From contig CAZFZL010000060.1 in assembly GCA_964523005.1 (NCBI GenBank), positions 1-9,263 of the forward strand: a DNA stretch of 9,263 nucleotides. Reading direction: 5' to 3'. Source of the DNA: UMGS1307 sp964523005 (lineage in GTDB: Bacteria; Bacillota; Clostridia; Oscillospirales; CAG-382). The translations under genes and the position numbers were made by a program. The notes beneath the pieces are model-generated. The model did no database searches. It saw only the letters and a list, made by a program, of their open reading frames with translations, and was not told the origin of the DNA. Below, one piece after another: positions 6,538 through 9,263 of this stretch (positions within the stretch are counted from its first letter, which is position 1; each line of letters begins with the position of its first letter).

Positions 6538-7776
6538 ATGCCGCTGGCAGACAGTATAAGACCTAAAACGCTGGACGACATAGTCGGTCAGAAGCATCTG
6601 CTCAAACCCGGTGCGCCGTTCAGACGCATGATAGAATCGGGTCATTTCCCTTCCATGGTGTTCTACGGACCGTCCGGCACCGGAAAAACAACAGCCGCCG
6701 ACATCATAGCGCGCATGGCAGGAATGTATTTCTGCAAGCTCAATGCCACTGTCGCGTCACTTGCCGACGTGAAAAACGTGCTCGCGCAGTCCGAAACGCT
6801 TTCCGGCAGCAGCGGTGTGCTTCTCTATATCGACGAGATCCAGTATTTCAACAAAAAGCAGCAGCAAAGTCTGCTCGAATACATAGAGGACGGCAGAGTC
6901 ACTCTTATCTGCTCCACTACGGAGAATCCTTTTTTTGCGCTTTACAGCGCTCTTCTTTCGCGCTCAAGCGTTTTTGAATTCAAAAACGTCGAAAAAAGCG
7001 AGACTGTCAGGGCACTGTCGCGCGCGTTCACGCTCCTGTGCACAGAGACCGAAGAAACGAAGAAGCTCGAAGCCGGCGTACCTGAAATCATCGCTGCCTC
7101 ATGCGGCGGCGACGTGCGCAAAGCGATAAACACGCTTGAGAACGTATTTTTCTCGTGCGGTGATACGCTCACGGAAGAGATGGCGCGTGAATTTTCGCAG
7201 CGCTCTTCAATGCGCTTTGACCGTGACGGCGACGCGCATTACGACCTGCTCTCCGCACTCCAGAAATCCATACGCGGCAGTGACCCCGACGCCGCCGTGT
7301 ATTATCTTGCGTGCCTGCTTGAAGGCGGCGATCTGCTGTCGCCGTGCCGCCGGCTGCTCGTTATTGCGAGCGAAGACATCGGAATGGCGTATCCGCTCGC
7401 GTGTGTTGTTGTGAAAAGCTGCGTCGACAGCGCACTCCAGCTCGGCTTGCCCGAAGCACGCATCCCGCTTGCACACGCCGCCGTGCTGCTCGCCGTCGCA
7501 CCGAAATCCAACAGCGCATATTCTGCCTACGACCTCGCGGCAAAGGATGTTTCAGGCGACCTGAACATCCCGCCGTATCTCAGAACGGGCGGCGAAAGCA
7601 ACTATAAATACCCTCATTGTTATCCTGACTCTTACGTCGATCAGCAGTATCTGCCTGATGAACTCAAAAACAAGACTTACTATACACCGTGCGACAACAA
7701 GACGGAGCTTGCGTACAGGGCTTATTGGGACTCGATAAAGCAAAAACACGGCAAGGGGAATGCGGATGAAAATTAA
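6538..7776 (+). CDS. rarA: Replication-associated recombination protein A (RarA/MgsA), AAA+ ATPase
   Basis: This 412-residue AAA+ ATPase belongs to the RarA/MgsA/WRNIP1 family, relatives of clamp loaders that act at stalled replication forks. It shows the clamp-loader start ADSIRPKTLDDIVGQKHLL, Walker A G-P-S-G-T-G-K-T (44-51), Walker B with D99-E100, sensor 1 S-T-T-E-N-P (126-131), the arginine finger in L-L-S-R-S-S (Arg142) and sensor 2 G-G-D-V-R-K (Arg194). The C-terminal tetramerisation region carries family signatures: H-Y-D-L-L-S-A, A-S-E-D-I-G, A-P-K-S-N and the Y-K-Y-P-H motif before the end. All catalytic residues are present. The start has AAGGAG (6524-6529) at eight-base spacing and its own promoter. 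Length is slightly below the usual 420-440 residues. Its last 11 bases overlap the next gene. Confidence 0.96.
   Translation: MPLADSIRPKTLDDIVGQKHLLKPGAPFRRMIESGHFPSMVFYGPSGTGKTTAADIIARMAGMYFCKLNATVASLADVKNVLAQSETLSGSSGVLLYIDEIQYFNKKQQQSLLEYIEDGRVTLICSTTENPFFALYSALLSRSSVFEFKNVEKSETVRALSRAFTLLCTETEETKKLEAGVPEIIAASCGGDVRKAINTLENVFFSCGDTLTEEMAREFSQRSSMRFDRDGDAHYDLLSALQKSIRGSDPDAAVYYLACLLEGGDLLSPCRRLLVIASEDIGMAYPLACVVVKSCVDSALQLGLPEARIPLAHAAVLLAVAPKSNSAYSAYDLAAKDVSGDLNIPPYLRTGGESNYKYPHCYPDSYVDQQYLPDELKNKTYYTPCDNKTELAYRAYWDSIKQKHGKGNADEN
7753..7759 (+). promoter_or_regulatory. Ribosome binding site deciding the epimerase start
   Basis: AAGGGGA sits inside the end of rarA. Two in-frame ATGs follow, at 7760 and 7766. 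The first is almost touching the site, while the second lies six bases after it, so 7766 is preferred. Confidence 0.65.
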
Positions 7777-8872
7777 CTCAGTCAGTATACTGTACAGAAC
7801 AACTCCTCTTAAAACGCCGTTTGTGACGTCGCTGCGCCGGGTCGAAAGTGCTGAAGCGTTCATAGTCGCTTTTCACGCCGGAAATCTCACCGGTTACGGC
7901 TCAGCTTCTCCTACGGCAGCGATCACGGGAGACACCTCCGGTTCAATAGTCTGCGCGCTGCGCGACTATCTTATCCCGCGCATCATCGGAAAAGAGCTGT
8001 CGCCGGAGCTTTTGGATATGCTCGACGGCTCGCTCATCCACAATACCTCGCCGAAGGCAGCCTGCGACATCGCGCTTTATGACCTGCTTTCACAGCAGGC
8101 AAGGCTTCCGCTTTACGCCTACCTTGGCGGCAGCGGAGCGAAGACGCTTGAAAGCGATATAACGATCGCGCTCGGTACGCCCGAAAAAATGGCTCATGAT
8201 ACTGCCGCGGCAATAGCCGACGGCTGGAATATACTCAAAATAAAGCTCGGAACAGGCGCTGATGACGACATTGCCCGTCTTGAAGCGATAGCTCCGCTCG
8301 TAAGCGGCAGCGGCGTGACGATACGCCTCGACGCAAATCAGGGATGGAGCGAAAACGACACCATACGCGTCGAAGCACACTGCACAAAGCTCGGACTGTC
8401 GCCCGAACTGATCGAGCAGCCGTTGAAATTCTACGAAAGCTCATCAAAGCTCGCCGAAACGCTCAGCATTCCGCTGCTCGCAGATGAAAGCGTTTTTTCA
8501 GATCGCGACGCGAAGCGTATACTCGAAACGCGGCAGGCTTCAATGATAAACATAAAGCTCATGAAAAGCGGCGGAATATCCGGCGCTCTGAAAATATGCG
8601 ACACGGCTCGTGAATACGGCGCGAAGGGATGTATGCTCGGTTGTATGCTCGAAGACACCGTCGGAATAATAGCCGCCGCGCACCTTGCCTGTGCAAGAAG
8701 CGAGATAACGATGTATGATCTGGATGCAGCAATGCTCTGCGAATATGTCCCGTGCAGCAGCTCAACGGTATTTCAGGGACGCTTCATAACACCGACAGAA
8801 TCCCGCAAAGGGCTTGGAATATATAACATAGGAAAGGCTTCTGAGATATGCACGATTTCACAGACCGCCTGA
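7766..8872 (+). CDS. Dipeptide epimerase (L-Ala-D/L-Glu epimerase type), enolase superfamily
   Basis: The 368-residue protein has the muconate-lactonising subgroup layout of the enolase superfamily: a capping domain (about 1-125) and a barrel. Active-site residues are visible in order: K-I-K at 158-160 (Lys160 as base), the metal ligands Asp189 (R-L-D-A-N-Q), Glu217 (I-E-Q-P) and Asp240 (A-D-E-S), and the second base Lys264 (N-I-K-L-M-K-S-G-G). D-L-D at 318-320 matches the D-x-D dipeptide-binding motif of characterised L-Ala-D/L-Glu epimerases such as YkfB, where it contacts the substrate amino group. Known enzymes convert L-Ala-D-Glu from murein peptides to L-Ala-L-Glu for reuse; some homologues prefer other dipeptides, so exact substrate is inferred. 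The gene overlaps rarA by 11 bases and the next gene by 25, indicating coupled translation. Start chosen at 7766 from the ribosome site; 7760 would add two residues. Confidence 0.92.
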   Translation: MKINSVSILYRTTPLKTPFVTSLRRVESAEAFIVAFHAGNLTGYGSASPTAAITGDTSGSIVCALRDYLIPRIIGKELSPELLDMLDGSLIHNTSPKAACDIALYDLLSQQARLPLYAYLGGSGAKTLESDITIALGTPEKMAHDTAAAIADGWNILKIKLGTGADDDIARLEAIAPLVSGSGVTIRLDANQGWSENDTIRVEAHCTKLGLSPELIEQPLKFYESSSKLAETLSIPLLADESVFSDRDAKRILETRQASMINIKLMKSGGISGALKICDTAREYGAKGCMLGCMLEDTVGIIAAAHLACARSEITMYDLDAAMLCEYVPCSSSTVFQGRFITPTESRKGLGIYNIGKASEICTISQTA

Positions 8873-9263
8873 AGGAACACCTGATCCCGAACACGGCGTG
8901 CGTCATATGCCCCGTGGGAGGAACGCCGTATATCACGCACAATGCCGATATGCGCTTTCGTTCTGCGAGCGTCATAAAGCTGTTTCTGCTCTCATACGCA
9001 CTCGAGCACGACGATGTGAACGCCACGGTTCGTTTCTGCGACAAAACACACGCAAGCGCGCTCGGAGAGCTCAATCTTGAAAGCGCGGCGCTCGACACGC
9101 TTCTGCTGATGATGATCGCATCAAGCGACAACGGCGCTACCAATGTGCTCATCGACCGCTACGACTTCGACACGCTCAACGCCTACATTCGTTCACTCAA
9201 AACGAAAGAGACCTCCATAAACAGAAAAATGCTCGACTACGAAGCGATAGATAACGGAAAAGA
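8848..9263 (+). CDS. Class A beta-lactamase-fold serine hydrolase, 3' end cut by the window
   Basis: The frame opened by the ATG at 8848 stays open to the window edge (138 full codons). It shows two serine beta-lactamase/penicillin-recognising motifs at the expected spacing: S-V-I-K at residues 41-44 (S-x-x-K, nucleophile Ser41) within S-A-S-V-I-K-L, and S-D-N at 93-95 followed by G-A-T-N. The third (K-T-G-like) motif would lie beyond 9263. An in-frame stop at 8842-8844 makes 8848 the first possible ATG, served by a GGAAAGG stretch (8831-8837) inside the epimerase gene; the two genes overlap by 25 bases. There is no signal peptide, unlike secreted beta-lactamases, so a cytoplasmic serine hydrolase acting on a peptide or ester is more likely than antibiotic resistance. 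Pairing with a dipeptide epimerase fits murein peptide handling, but this is inference. Confidence 0.85.
   Translation, partial: MHDFTDRLKEHLIPNTACVICPVGGTPYITHNADMRFRSASVIKLFLLSYALEHDDVNATVRFCDKTHASALGELNLESAALDTLLLMMIASSDNGATNVLIDRYDFDTLNAYIRSLKTKETSINRKMLDYEAIDNGK

Noticed and set aside
8848..9263. Antibiotic-resistance beta-lactamase
   Set aside because: No signal peptide, and only two of the three motifs are visible before the window ends; the fold is shared with many non-resistance hydrolases.

Overview
The window reads as an ordinary chromosomal stretch from a Gram-positive, probably low-to-moderate-GC Firmicute of the class Clostridia (gut Oscillospirales/Ruminococcaceae type). This is inferred from strong AAGGAG-type ribosome binding sites, sigma-A-like TTGACA/TATAAT promoters, MnmM of the YtqB type, YihY/RarA neighbours, and a secreted protein with a FIVAR-like helical region, a discoidin-like domain and an acidic Ser/Glu stalk. 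Genus cannot be assigned. No insertion sequence, phage gene, CRISPR array or plasmid function is visible, and genes are tightly packed with no gene-free gap above about 130 bases.

Layout. Positions 1-71 hold the 3' part of a tRNA-Ala(GGC), followed by a UUCG-loop terminator. A patatin-like phospholipase (135-1415, minus strand) converges on the tRNA. Between it and the next gene lies a compact back-to-back pair of promoters (1450-1515). To the right is a four-gene plus-strand operon (1545-5556): a six-helix membrane protein resembling ECF S components, a small unrecognised protein, the tRNA-modifying methyltransferase MnmM, and an 844-residue surface protein with a phosphodiester glycosidase (NAGPA) domain. 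A strong hairpin (5569-5604) closes it.

A YihY/BrkB-family membrane protein follows (5634-6482). A near-consensus promoter whose -35 overlaps the yihY-like stop codon then drives rarA (6538-7776), an L-Ala-D/L-Glu-type dipeptide epimerase (7766-8872) and a class A beta-lactamase-fold serine hydrolase (8848 to the window edge). These last three genes overlap one another and are probably translationally coupled.

How the genes may work together. The right-hand operon pairs replication-stress ATPase RarA with two genes whose families deal with peptidoglycan-derived dipeptides and beta-lactamase-fold hydrolysis, suggesting murein peptide turnover. The central operon combines tRNA wobble modification with a cell-surface glycan enzyme and has no obvious single pathway. 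The most distinctive item is the domain architecture and repeat-built stalk of the surface glycosidase; the rest is well-known housekeeping. I do not see clear evidence of a wholly new system.
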